DNA of 64,000 nt from Metabacillus arenae (GTDB lineage: Bacteria > Bacillota > Bacilli > Bacillales > Bacillaceae). A program made the translations under genes and the position numbers. The DNA is taken from NCBI RefSeq assembly GCF_014773385.1, contig NZ_JACXAI010000012.1, positions 44,123 to 108,122 on the forward strand. The letters run 5' to 3'. This document shows positions 8,863 through 16,978 of this stretch, in pieces (position 1 is the stretch's first letter; every line of letters starts with the position of its first letter). The notes below the pieces were generated by a model that saw nothing but the letters and a program-made list of their open reading frames with translations, had not been told where the DNA came from and made no database searches.

Positions 8863-8969
8863 AAAAAGCTCCCTATCATGTTGCCTGAAGCATCCCGTTC
8901 CAACTCCTCCAATCAGTTTCCACTTCCTATTTTTCCATATCCTAAATATATCATTCACAAACTTGTTTA
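8863..8969 (-). pseudogene. Truncated copy of the ZIP transporter gene start and leader
   Basis: These about 107 bases align without gaps to 659-765, the first codons and upstream region of the ZIP gene. Only three mismatches fall in the 92 bp 8878-8969 against 674-765, and more toward the coding side. The copied frame starts ATG CTT CAG GCA ACA and then meets TGA, so nothing is encoded. The copy has the same orientation as the parent, 8.2 kb away. It reflects a past duplication or an insertion that carried this piece. Confidence 0.8.
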
Positions 8970-9190
8970 CTGGTATAAGTTTCAGTAACCACCTTTTCGG
9001 GTGGAATAAAAGGAAATAGAATAGGATCTCACAACTATTTATCAATGTAAATCAGCAAAGAAGAAATAAGGGAGCAATAATCCAAGCATTGTTTGCATGA
9101 AATACATATATAAATAAAGACTGTATTCGGAAACTTTGTTGCTTTTGAAAAAAGAACGATAGTATCAATAAAAGTTGGGTCTTTTGAAGT

Positions 9191-9240
9191 GAAAAGTAAG
9201 AGGCGGGGCTTGAAGCAATCGGCGAAATACTGATTGCTTG
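9191..9240 (+). repeat. Palindromic repeat, family 2, copy near 9.2 kb
   Basis: The core GAAGCAATCGGCG, a short spacer, then CTGATTGCTTG forms an inverted repeat. It matches the cores at 23.9, 50.0 and 57.2 kb. The GAGAGGTCGGAGGTGGG arm seen at 50.0 kb is reduced here to AAGTAAGAGGCGGGG. Confidence 0.55.
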
Positions 9241-9296
9241 TTATACACCTCTTTCATACGCATAAAGCAACAAATAATAGGAAAAAAGCCTAAATA

Positions 9297-9332
9297 AAGA
9301 AGCCAGTCGAGAACTATTTCGACCGGCTTCTT
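9297..9332 (-). terminator. Terminator of the siderophore-binding lipoprotein gene
   Basis: On the minus strand AAGAAGCCGGTCGA pairs with TCGACTGGCTTCTT, with an eight-base loop and T-rich tail. It begins 21 bp after the stop codon. Confidence 0.8.
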
Positions 9333-9352
9333 TACTATAAGATTGATGTGTA

Positions 9353-10354
9353 TTATTGTCCTAAAAAGATTTTCTCAATGTCATCTAGCATTATGTTAGC
9401 AGCTTTAACACCGCCGGCAGTATTCCAGGTCGCATCGCTTACTTCATGTGCATTGCCTTCTTTAACTGCACTTAGGTTATTCCAGAGAGGATCACTAGTC
9501 CACGATTCTAGTGTGGAGATGGCTTCTTTATCCCCATTTGGTGCGTAAGTAAAATAGAAAAGAACATCTCCATCCATCTCAGGGATTGCTTCTTTTCCAA
9601 CCTCTGCAGCAAGCTTTCCAAGGTTGTTATCAGCAGTGAAGAACTTTTCTTGGTGCTCAGGACGTTTAAATCCTAACTCCTCAAAAATAACACCGGAAAA
9701 AGAGTCTGTGTAATAAATTCTAGTTGTTCCGGCCATGAATCGAACAACAGAAACTTCTTGATTTGTTTTTTCACCTAGTTTTTCTTTAAGCTCTGCTATT
9801 CGTCCATCAAATTGATCTAAAACTTCTTTCCCTTTTTCTTCTTTGTCTATCGCTTCAGCATATAATTTAAAGTTTTCTTTCCAGTCTCCGCGAAGTGTTT
9901 CGGAGTATACTGTTGGAGCAATTGTACTTAATTTTTCGTAGATTTTTTCATGGCGAATTTTCGTTCCAATAATTAAATCAGGTTTTAATGCCGCGATTTT
10001 TTCTAAGCTTGGTTCAGACTCTAGCCCGACGTTTTCAACACCCTCCATGTCTTGGGCAATATGTTCATACCATGGGTCTCCAAGCCATGATTGAACGGCT
10101 CCGACAGGTTTTACATCCATAGCTAAGAGTGCTTCTGTTCCTTCATTTGTTAAAATGACGACTTTTTCAGGTTTTCCTGGAATTTCCGTTTTACCCATTG
10201 CATGTTCAACAGTATATGCTTCGGAAGCTTTATTGTTATCCTTTGAAGATTCAGAATTTTTTTGCGCCTCATTGTTACCGCATGCAGTTAAAACCGCAAA
10301 TACTATCAATAAGGTGATATAAACAATCCAATTCTTCTTGTATGTAGTTTTCAA
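9353..10354 (-). CDS. Iron-siderophore ABC transporter substrate-binding lipoprotein
   Basis: The 333-residue precursor has a lysine-rich start, a hydrophobic segment and lipobox LTAC with Cys25, so it is anchored outside the membrane. The mature part is of the FhuD/FecB class III binding-protein fold (HAMGKTEIPGKPEKVVILTNEGTEALLAM near its start). It captures ferric siderophore for the divergent permease-ATPase set. I chose TTG 10354 because GGGGGT lies eight bases upstream; ATG 10369 has no site. A sigma-A promoter and a Fur box precede it. The gene set resembles B. subtilis yfiY/yfiZ/yfhA with yusV, but the ligand is not determined by sequence. Confidence 0.88.
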   Translation of the reverse strand: MKTTYKKNWIVYITLLIVFAVLTACGNNEAQKNSESSKDNNKASEAYTVEHAMGKTEIPGKPEKVVILTNEGTEALLAMDVKPVGAVQSWLGDPWYEHIAQDMEGVENVGLESEPSLEKIAALKPDLIIGTKIRHEKIYEKLSTIAPTVYSETLRGDWKENFKLYAEAIDKEEKGKEVLDQFDGRIAELKEKLGEKTNQEVSVVRFMAGTTRIYYTDSFSGVIFEELGFKRPEHQEKFFTADNNLGKLAAEVGKEAIPEMDGDVLFYFTYAPNGDKEAISTLESWTSDPLWNNLSAVKEGNAHEVSDATWNTAGGVKAANIMLDDIEKIFLGQ

Positions 10355-10370
10355 TTCTGTTACCCCCATT

Positions 10371-10385
10371 TGATAATGATTTTCA
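10371..10385. promoter_or_regulatory. Fur box 1
   Basis: TGATAATGATTTTCA fits the 7-1-7 Fur consensus TGATAATNATTATCA with two differences. It lies at the expected transcription start of the minus-strand binding-protein gene, where Fur-Fe would block initiation. Confidence 0.8.
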
Positions 10386-10396
10386 ATTACAAATTG

Positions 10397-10425
10397 ATAA
10401 TAGAATGTTACTGGAGAATTGTCAA
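10397..10425 (-). promoter_or_regulatory. Sigma-A promoter of the binding-protein gene
   Basis: On the minus strand TTGACA, a 17-base spacer and TATTAT form a near-consensus promoter. Fur box 1 begins about 12 bases downstream of the -10 element. Confidence 0.75.
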
Positions 10426-10433
10426 CAATTAAT

Positions 10434-10448
10434 TGAAAATGATTTTCA
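10434..10448. promoter_or_regulatory. Fur box 2
   Basis: TGAAAATGATTTTCA is a perfect 7-1-7 inverted repeat of the Fur type. It lies about 20 bp upstream of a TACAAT -10 element that would serve the permease genes. Confidence 0.78.
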
Positions 10449-10514
10449 AACTCAATGTATTTTGATACAATGATGATAGTTTACTTGAAAAGCAGTCATT
10501 AGGGAGCAGGAAAC

Positions 10515-11519
10515 ATGTTGTTAAAATCAGGCGTTGCGAAAATACTCGTTCTATTTATAAGTGTCTTACTATTATTATTTGGAATTTGTGCAAGTATTGT
10601 TTATGGATATACAAATACATCCTGGCAGATGGCTTATGAAGCATTTACTGCTTTTAATGGATCGAATGAACATCTTATCTTACAAACTGTCCGTTTACCA
10701 AGAGCTGTCATTGCGGCTGTTGTAGGTGCGTGCCTAGCCATTGCAGGAGCCCTAATGCAAGCTTTAACGAAAAATCCGCTGGCATCACCAAGTGTTTTTG
10801 GTATTAATGCAGGATCAGGCTTTTTCGTTGTTGTTGCGGTTGCAGCCTTTCAAATTAGTTCATTACATGCTTTTACATGGATTGCGTTCTTTGGAGCTGC
10901 TACGGCAGCTTTTACTGTGTATTTTGTTGGTTCAATCGGCAGGGAAGGGCTGACTCCGGTAAAGCTGACTTTGGCTGGCGCCGCAATGGCAGCTTTGTTT
11001 TCCTCGCTTACTCAAGGTTTTCTAGCAGTTAATGAAGCGGCACTGGAACAAGTATTATTTTGGCTTTCAGGCTCAGTTCAAGGCAGAAAGATGGAAATGT
11101 TATATGCCGTTTTACCCTACGTTACTGTTGGAATAATTGGGAGTTTAATTTTGGCCCCGAAAATTAATGTTTTAACAATGGGAGAGGATATTGCCAAGGG
11201 TCTTGGACAAAAAACAGGAACTGTTAAACTGGTAACTGCGCTTGTTATTATTCTTCTCGCCGGCAGCGCAGTTTCTATTGCTGGGCCAATTGGTTTTATA
11301 GGAATTGTAATTCCGCACTTTGCAAGATATTTGGTAGGAACAGATCATAGATGGATCTTGCCTTATAGTGCACTTCTTGGTGGTATATTATTGATTGCTG
11401 CAGACATTGGAGCCCGTTATATTATCATGCCTAAAGAAGTCCCAGTGGGAGTGATGACAGCGTTTATTGGAACGCCATTCTTCATCTACATCGCACGCAG
11501 GGGGTTCGGAACGTCATGA
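10515..11519 (+). CDS. FecCD-type ferric siderophore permease, first subunit
   Basis: The 334-residue integral membrane protein has about nine or ten hydrophobic helices and the FecCD signatures RLPRAVIAAVVGACLAIAGA and NPLASPSVFGINAG near the N-terminus. It carries GEDIAKGLGQ, the cytoplasmic coupling segment, and GPIGFIGIVIPHFAR. It forms the channel with the following gene. GGGAGCAGG precedes the ATG. Its stop overlaps the next start as ATGA. Expression is expected under iron limitation from the Fur-box promoter upstream. Confidence 0.92.
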   Translation: MLLKSGVAKILVLFISVLLLLFGICASIVYGYTNTSWQMAYEAFTAFNGSNEHLILQTVRLPRAVIAAVVGACLAIAGALMQALTKNPLASPSVFGINAGSGFFVVVAVAAFQISSLHAFTWIAFFGAATAAFTVYFVGSIGREGLTPVKLTLAGAAMAALFSSLTQGFLAVNEAALEQVLFWLSGSVQGRKMEMLYAVLPYVTVGIIGSLILAPKINVLTMGEDIAKGLGQKTGTVKLVTALVIILLAGSAVSIAGPIGFIGIVIPHFARYLVGTDHRWILPYSALLGGILLIAADIGARYIIMPKEVPVGVMTAFIGTPFFIYIARRGFGTS

Positions 11520-12571
11520 AAAAATATCAGCCGCTTAGACTTGGAAAAAACTTTTTTTCGATACTGCTCGATAAAAAGGCAGCAACCGTTATAACCGCCC
11601 TTGCCTTATTGACATTACTACTTTTACTAACAAGTGCTGGTATTGGAGATGTCATGTTAAATCCCCTTCAAGTGTTCATGACCCTGTTAGGGTATGGGGA
11701 AGAGATGGATTTGCTTGTCGTTCAATCTTTCAGAATGCCTAGAATACTAATTGCTTTATTAGCAGGTATTTGTTTAGCCATTTCCGGAGGTATTCTCCAA
11801 GGTTTAATTAGAAATCCGCTTGCTTCCCCTGATATTATCGGAATTACAGGGGGAGCATCTATTGCAGTTGTCGGGTTCTTTGCTTTATTCAGCGATCAAA
11901 ATCATTCATTAACAATTAGTATCCATTTTCTTCCTGTCGCCGCATTTGCAGGAGCTACTTTGATTGGATTTATTGTTTACTTTCTCTCTTGGAAAAAAGG
12001 AGCATCATCATTTCGCCTTGTTTTAATAGGAATCGGAATGAGCATGCTTGCTCAATCTGTTACAACCTTTCTCATGATCCAAGGACCAATTTATCGTGCC
12101 TCTGAAGCAAATGTATGGATTACTGGATCAGTATATGGAGCAAATTGGGAACAGGTTCGTATTTTAGCACCAGTAACAATGGTTTTGGTATTAATCAGTT
12201 TTGTATCAGCACGCGGCATTAACATTCAGGAACTCGGAGATGAAATTGCAAAAGGTGTTGGAAGTTCTGTACAAAGAAACCGTTTTTTATTGCTGCTTCT
12301 CAGTACCGCTTTAACAGGTAGTGCCGTTGCTTTTGCAGGAGGCATAGGGTTTGTGGGGTTAATCGCACCTCACATTGCCAGAAGGCTGGTCGGTTCTTCT
12401 TTCGGAGCCTTGCTTCCTGTATCAGCCTTAATTGGCGGGCTGCTAATCATGCTGGCAGATTTGATTGGCAGAACATTATTTGCACCATTGGAGATTCCGG
12501 CCGGTGTATTTACTGCAGCGATCGGAGCACCATACTTTATATATTTATTATATAAAACTAGAAATTCTTAA
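11516..12571 (+). CDS. FecCD-type ferric siderophore permease, second subunit
   Basis: At 351 residues this is a second FecCD permease with RMPRILIALLAGICLAISGG, NPLASPDIIGITGG, the coupling segment GDEIAKGVG and GGIGFVGLIAPHIAR. It pairs with the upstream permease to form the heterodimeric channel. The start overlaps the previous stop by four bases, which suggests translational coupling. The ATPase gene follows after 14 bp. It has an extra basic N-terminal segment of about 25 residues before the first helix. Confidence 0.92.
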   Translation: MKKYQPLRLGKNFFSILLDKKAATVITALALLTLLLLLTSAGIGDVMLNPLQVFMTLLGYGEEMDLLVVQSFRMPRILIALLAGICLAISGGILQGLIRNPLASPDIIGITGGASIAVVGFFALFSDQNHSLTISIHFLPVAAFAGATLIGFIVYFLSWKKGASSFRLVLIGIGMSMLAQSVTTFLMIQGPIYRASEANVWITGSVYGANWEQVRILAPVTMVLVLISFVSARGINIQELGDEIAKGVGSSVQRNRFLLLLLSTALTGSAVAFAGGIGFVGLIAPHIARRLVGSSFGALLPVSALIGGLLIMLADLIGRTLFAPLEIPAGVFTAAIGAPYFIYLLYKTRNS

Positions 12572-12585
12572 AAGGGGCGACAATC

Positions 12586-13404
12586 ATGAGCGCAATTGAG
12601 ACTCAGGCATTAACATTGTCATATGGTGAAACAATTATCATTGATGAGCTAGATTTAGAGATTCCAAAAGGGGAAATAAGCGTTTTTATCGGCAGTAATG
12701 GCTGTGGTAAGTCTACACTCCTCAGATCATTGGCCAGATTATTAAAGCCGGAAGAGGGATCAGTTTTACTTGAAGGGAAATCGATTGCTAAGCAATCGAC
12801 GAAAGATGTGGCAAAACAGCTGGCAATCTTGCCTCAAGGGCCTGCAGCACCAGAAGGGTTGACTGTTTTACAACTTGTAAAGCAAGGAAGATATCCTCAT
12901 CAAAACTGGTTGAAACAATGGTCTTCTGCTGATGAAAAAGCGGTAATCGATGCTCTTGATGCCACTGGTATGAGTGAATTCAAGGAAAGACCTGTCGACT
13001 CTCTTTCCGGTGGTCAGCGCCAAAGGGCTTGGATAGCCATGACGTTAGCACAGGATACAGAGATAATTTTGCTTGATGAACCAACGACTTACCTTGATAT
13101 GACTCATCAGATTGAAATTCTAGATCTCCTATTTGAATTGAATGAAAAAGAAAACCGAACAATTGTCATGGTTCTCCACGATCTAAATCTAGCGTGCCGT
13201 TACGCTCACCATTTAGTTGCTATAAAAGATAAGAAAATCTTTGCTCAAGGCCGTCCAGAAGAAGTAATCAGCTGTTCATTGGTGCAAAATGTTTTCCAAA
13301 TGAATTGTGAAGTCACGACAGACCCATTGTTCGGAACACCGCTATGTATTCCGCATGGTAAAGGGAGATGTATTATAAAAGAAGCAGGGCTGCAACATGC
13401 ATGA
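12586..13404 (+). CDS. Ferric siderophore ABC transporter ATP-binding protein, YusV-like
   Basis: The 272-residue ATPase of the FecE/FhuC class powers the two upstream permeases. Walker A is GSNGCGKST (36-44), the signature LSGGQ (142-146) and Walker B ILLDEP (163-168), followed by the switch region VMVLHDLN. GGGGCGACAATC precedes the ATG. It overlaps the next gene by eight bases. The yusU-type gene downstream matches the B. subtilis yusV-yusU pair, where YusV serves several siderophore importers; here the ATPase is encoded with its permeases. Confidence 0.92.
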   Translation: MSAIETQALTLSYGETIIIDELDLEIPKGEISVFIGSNGCGKSTLLRSLARLLKPEEGSVLLEGKSIAKQSTKDVAKQLAILPQGPAAPEGLTVLQLVKQGRYPHQNWLKQWSSADEKAVIDALDATGMSEFKERPVDSLSGGQRQRAWIAMTLAQDTEIILLDEPTTYLDMTHQIEILDLLFELNEKENRTIVMVLHDLNLACRYAHHLVAIKDKKIFAQGRPEEVISCSLVQNVFQMNCEVTTDPLFGTPLCIPHGKGRCIIKEAGLQHA

Positions 13405-14128
13405 ACTTTCAAACGGAGAATTGGCAGATTTAGAAAAGTTTCGACTTACAACCAGTCAAACTTCTTCTTCCTTGTCCATACAGCTGGATCAGCTCTATGA
13501 TAAACAACAACTGATTGAGTACCTGCAAAAAGCAGGATCAAGAATGAATACAAATAATAACCTTGTTTCCGCATCTATGCTGACAAAACGGTACGGTTTT
13601 TTTGCAGCTTTAAACTTGTATGCCATAACGATGTGGGACAAAGCTTTAAATGTGAGTACAAAAAATATTTCTCTTGAAACAGTTGATGAAGACCCTGTAT
13701 GGCTTCCTGGTTTTTTTTTCAAAGATTTAAGTGTGGACATTGCACTCGATAATCGGGGGAGTTGGCGTGACGAAAAGCTCACATTGCTTTTTAAAGAAAA
13801 TATATATCCTTTAATTATGGAAATTAGTAAAACAGTTAAGCTGTCCAGGCTGATCATGTGGGAAAATATTGCCTTGTATATTATATGGATGTATGAAACA
13901 CTATTAAAAAGGGAAACAGATCAGGATCTGATCGAAAAAATTAAAAATGATTTTCATTATATTATGCATGAAGCACCTGGAGAAGTGTTTGGCCCATATC
14001 ATAAAAATCCGCTTTCAAAGTATTTTCAGATAAATGATCTGAATGAGGAAAGAATGAGAAAAACTTGCTGCCTTTACTATTTAACTTCTGAAAAAGGAAC
14101 CCGCTGTAAGACTTGTCCTACTAAATAG
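13397..14128 (+). CDS. FhuF-like ferric siderophore reductase, 2Fe-2S type
   Basis: The 243-residue cytoplasmic protein ends in Cys224-Cys225, then Cys237 and Cys240, followed by PTK. This C-terminal cysteine motif is that of FhuF-family reductases, which bind a 2Fe-2S cluster and reduce iron from imported siderophores. E. coli FhuF has ten residues between the second and third cysteines; here there are eleven. Residues 110-200 contain the family's helical core (MWENIALYIIWMYETLL). It overlaps the ATPase gene by eight bases, so it is co-translated with the importer. The family call is good; the siderophore is unknown. Confidence 0.78.
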   Translation: MHELSNGELADLEKFRLTTSQTSSSLSIQLDQLYDKQQLIEYLQKAGSRMNTNNNLVSASMLTKRYGFFAALNLYAITMWDKALNVSTKNISLETVDEDPVWLPGFFFKDLSVDIALDNRGSWRDEKLTLLFKENIYPLIMEISKTVKLSRLIMWENIALYIIWMYETLLKRETDQDLIEKIKNDFHYIMHEAPGEVFGPYHKNPLSKYFQINDLNEERMRKTCCLYYLTSEKGTRCKTCPTK

Positions 14129-14158
14129 GTAAAGCAGCAAACCATTTAGGAGGTTATG

Positions 14159-14428
14159 ATGGAGTATACAAAACTCAACGAACAAATGGATGGTCTGATT
14201 GAAAAGTATACAGAACTTTTACTTGGAGAATCCAATCCAGATTTGAAAGAGAAAGTCATGCATTGGGTTTTATATTCCCATATTGCAAAATCGATGCCGC
14301 CGCTTGCAAAGCATTGGAATGAAAGTTATCCAGATGCAAAAGAGGCAATGAAGCAATTGATCTCAGAAATCAAAGAAATGAACGTAAAGCATCGAAATTC
14401 AACAAAGAATAAGGACAAAGAAGCCTGA
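14159..14428 (+). CDS. yusU: YusU-like small protein (DUF2573)
   Basis: The 89-residue protein is soluble and highly charged, with predicted helices and a lysine-rich tail. Its order after a YusV-like ATPase matches B. subtilis yusV-yusU; YusU belongs to DUF2573, whose function is unknown. AGGAGG is five bases before ATG 14159; the ATG directly before it (14156) is too close. It is the last gene of the iron-uptake operon. Confidence 0.75.
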   Translation: MEYTKLNEQMDGLIEKYTELLLGESNPDLKEKVMHWVLYSHIAKSMPPLAKHWNESYPDAKEAMKQLISEIKEMNVKHRNSTKNKDKEA

Positions 14429-14465
14429 ATGGTAGGTTTTCATTCCATTTGGGTCTTTTGTTTTC
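14413..14465 (+). terminator. Possible terminator of the siderophore operon
   Basis: An interrupted stem pairs AAAGAAGCCTGAATGG with CCATTTGGGTCTTT and is followed by a T-rich tail (TTTTGTTTTC). The stem overlaps the yusU stop codon. Confidence 0.45.
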
Positions 14466-15406
14466 AGTACAACTAATCATTATGTTGTTCATTCCGCCAA
14501 ATCTGAAGCTTGTTCAGGTAGGATGCTCTCCGGCCATTTAGTTTTCTCCCCCATTAATTAAAAATCACACCAGAAAATCCTGCATCTTTCCCGATGATAC
14601 ATTCTCACATTCACATTGAATTTCCCAGGTTGTTTCACTTTTTCACTACAAACAAGCAGAGCACATGAGAATCCATGTGCTCTGAAAGAAGGGAGGCTGT
14701 ATGGGCCGGCTATGGCTTAATGAGAAATCTTTGACTTCTCATACTTTACTATATGCTGCAAAGAAAAAAGGGTAGAGGACAAGCGAGCAAGGCAAATATG
14801 GAATTTTTCTTTTTTTTGACCTATTTTTATACTTATTTAAAGGAACCTCCGATAAATAATCACAACTGCAACTGTCTCCAAGTAAAACAAGTTAGTCCAC
14901 AATTCTTCAAACTAACGCTAAACCCTGAATCAATCCTGCCCCCGCCATTTACTTTATTCGGCCAATACACGTGGCAATTCAACCATTTCATTACTTTATT
15001 CGGACAATTATATTTATTATTGATATTTTCTTCAATTCATGCACGATCTGCTGAAAGAAATTCAGCATTGTTGTTGGATATGATGCTGCTGTTGCATAGG
15101 GATTCCCTCAAAAATTTTATTTTCTTCCTAATCTCTTACCTTCGTTTCATTATTCAATAAAATCATTGACAAGTAACTGCAAAAATAATATTCAAAAAGC
15201 TCGAAAGGTGGTAATATTATTTTAACTTTATGGTGCTATTAATAGGCCTCTGCTACAAAGTCATTAATTTTTATTATTGGAGCATCTTTTGATTAAAACT
15301 AAAGTGTATAAGTGGTAATTTTGAATGAAAACTCATCAATGACCCAGCATCTTGAAAGGCTCGGAAGCGTTTTTCTTCGTTTCTGAAAGTTTAAGTTAAT
15401 TAAAGT
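14466..15406. other. Long non-coding stretch with one perfect hairpin
   Basis: There is no supported gene. At 14657-14684 CAGAGCACATG and CATGTGCTCTG form a perfect 11-bp hairpin without a T-tract. ACTTTATTCGGCCAAT near 14951 recurs as ACTTTATTCGGACAAT near 14994. A 135-codon open frame at 14753-15160 has a composition unlike a protein (runs of Phe, Leu, Asn) and no ribosome binding site. The remainder is A/T-rich with no recognised feature. Confidence 0.5.
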
Positions 15407-15562
15407 ATTAACGTGATAAAGAGTGGTATCATTGTCCAGCTCCGAGCGCCATAGACCCTTAGGTCTCAGGGTCAATCCGCCCGAGATGGTTAAAGAACAA
15501 CCTTCATGCCGGCACGCCTTGTGTTTGTCGCCGATAGGCAGGCGCTCTGTGCTTTTCGTTCA
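15407..15562 (+). repeat. Dispersed structured repeat, family 1
   Basis: This copy is very similar to that at 24551-24707: shared AACGTGAT, GGTATCATTRTCCAGCTCC, TTAGGTCTCAGGGTCAATCC, AACAACCTTCATGCCGGC, GCCTTGTG and a closing GCGCTCTG. GAGCGCC near the start pairs with GGCGCTC near the end, so the RNA or single strand can fold into one long stem-loop. It ends 15 bases before the proline dehydrogenase start. Confidence 0.85.
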
Positions 15563-15577
15563 AAGGGGGATACACTG

Positions 15578-16495
15578 GTGGAACAACTTTTGCGTAACTT
15601 CTTCTTGTTTTTATCTAAAAATAAATCATTTACAAAGCTTGCGAAAAAGTATGGGCCCAGGCTTGGAGCGGCGCGTTTTGTTGCAGGCGAGGACATTAAG
15701 AAAGCGGTTGAAGTCATCAAAGACTTAAACTCAAAAAATCTTGATGTAACGATCGACTACCTTGGGGAATTTGTTGATAATGAAAGAGAAGCAAACGAAA
15801 TGGCCGACAATTGTTTAAACGCCATTGAAGTAATCGGAAAAGAAAAATTGCACTCTCAATTATCTCTCAAATTAACCTCAATGGGACTGGATATTTCAGC
15901 TGCAATTGTGATGAAAAATATGCGAAGAATCTTAAAATCCGCGAAAACTCACAATGTTTTTGTGACAATTGACATGGAGGATTTTTCTCGTTGTCAAAAA
16001 ACAATTGATATTTTCACAGAGCTTAAAAGTGAGTATGATAACATCGGTACCGTTATTCAAGCATACCTTTTTAGAACAGTTAAGGATATTGCAGATCTGA
16101 ATCAATATAATCCAAATTTGCGTTTGGTAAAAGGGGCATATAAAGAGTCACCTCAAGTCGCCTTTCCAGAGAAAAAAGATGTCGATGAAAATTTCAAAAA
16201 GATTATTAAAATGCATTTGTTGAATGGAAACTATACAGCTGTTGCTACTCATGATGATGCAATCATTGAATATACAAAGCAGCTTGTAATTGAAGAGAAT
16301 ATTTCAAAGGATCTTTTTGAATTCCAAATGTTATACGGAATTCGTCCCGAAAGACAGCTGGAGCTGGTGAATGAAGGATACAAAATGCGTGTGTATGTTC
16401 CTTATGGTAAGGATTGGTACGGCTATTTTATGAGACGTTTAGCAGAAAGACCCGCCAATGTTGCGTTCGTCTTAAAAGGCGTTTTAAAAAAATAG
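15578..16495 (+). CDS. fadM: Proline dehydrogenase
   Basis: The 305-residue FAD enzyme oxidises proline to pyrroline-5-carboxylate. It has the PRODH barrel motifs VTIDYLGEFV, VTIDMED, QAYLFRT, LVKGAYKE and, at the C-terminus, the substrate-binding LYGIRPERQ...YGKDWYGYFMRRLAERPAN. The start is GTG 15578, with AAAGGGGGAT six bases upstream. A longer frame from 15506 exists only because the family 1 repeat happens to be open. B. subtilis has this gene (yusM/fadM) next to the fadNAE operon, as here. Confidence 0.9.
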   Translation: MEQLLRNFFLFLSKNKSFTKLAKKYGPRLGAARFVAGEDIKKAVEVIKDLNSKNLDVTIDYLGEFVDNEREANEMADNCLNAIEVIGKEKLHSQLSLKLTSMGLDISAAIVMKNMRRILKSAKTHNVFVTIDMEDFSRCQKTIDIFTELKSEYDNIGTVIQAYLFRTVKDIADLNQYNPNLRLVKGAYKESPQVAFPEKKDVDENFKKIIKMHLLNGNYTAVATHDDAIIEYTKQLVIEENISKDLFEFQMLYGIRPERQLELVNEGYKMRVYVPYGKDWYGYFMRRLAERPANVAFVLKGVLKK

Positions 16496-16503
16496 GAAAA
16501 CCT

Positions 16504-16546
16504 TTCAGGTGTCGCGGTTATAAATGCGACAACCTGAATGCTTTTT
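16504..16546 (+). terminator. Terminator of the proline dehydrogenase gene
   Basis: TTCAGGTGTCGC pairs with GCGACAACCTGAA with one bulge, followed by TGCTTTTT. Confidence 0.8.
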
Positions 16547-16581
16547 ACCATTTCTTCTTTAAGACTCATTCTGCTCTATAA

Positions 16582-16731
16582 TTAAACTTCTCCCATATTT
16601 TCTTTTTTATATTGCTGATTTTGACTAGTTCTCTTTCCGCCGCCAGTATGCTCATTGGTTGGTCCGGAATTCCCTTTTACACTTGCTGCACTAACTCCTG
16701 CTTTTGAAGGATCTTTCTTTAATCGTGCCAT
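16582..16731 (-). CDS. yuzL: YuzL family small protein
   Basis: This 49-residue basic protein begins MARLKKDPSKAGVSAASVKG and contains the glycine-rich GGGKRTSQNQQYKKENM. It matches the conserved YuzL family of Bacillaceae, whose function is unknown. AGGAGGTGATATTTAAC precedes the ATG. It lies between proline dehydrogenase and fadN, on the opposite strand. Confidence 0.85.
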   Translation of the reverse strand: MARLKKDPSKAGVSAASVKGNSGPTNEHTGGGKRTSQNQQYKKENMGEV

Positions 16732-16866
16732 GTTAAATATCACCTCCTAGCGATTAATTTCTCATAATCGTTCATCTTTTATACTTTTTTTCGCGTATAA
16801 TCAATGGAGTCCCCTTTTTGGATGCTTCATATAGTAATTCCTGAATGAATTTCTTTTGGAAATATG

Positions 16867-16895
16867 TTGAACAAATTTTCTAAATCTTTTATATT
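16867..16895 (+). promoter_or_regulatory. Sigma-A promoter of fadNAE
   Basis: TTGAAC, a 17-base spacer and TATATT lie 84 bp before fadN. Confidence 0.65.
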
Positions 16896-16936
16896 TATAA
16901 CTAGGGGTAATGGCGTATATTTTTTTACTAAAAAAA

Positions 16937-16954
16937 TGAATGATCATTCATTCA
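16937..16954. promoter_or_regulatory. FadR operator
   Basis: TGAATGA and TCATTCA arms with a four-base spacer match the B. subtilis FadR site (TGAATGAMTANTCATTCA) except inside the spacer. It lies about 40 bp downstream of the -10 element and 25 bp before fadN, so FadR bound here would block elongation until long-chain acyl-CoA releases it. Confidence 0.85.
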
Positions 16955-16978
16955 AAAAACGACAAAGGTGGAAAAGAA

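Noticed and set aside
8839..9045. 68-codon minus-strand frame
   Set aside because: It runs through the duplicated ZIP leader in a frame different from the ZIP start; it is not a gene.
14753..15160. 135-codon frame in the gap before proline dehydrogenase
   Set aside because: The product is a low-complexity mix of Phe, Leu and Asn without a ribosome binding site or domain.
15423..15728. Frame overlapping the start of the proline dehydrogenase gene
   Set aside because: It is produced by the family 1 repeat and the wrong frame of the gene.
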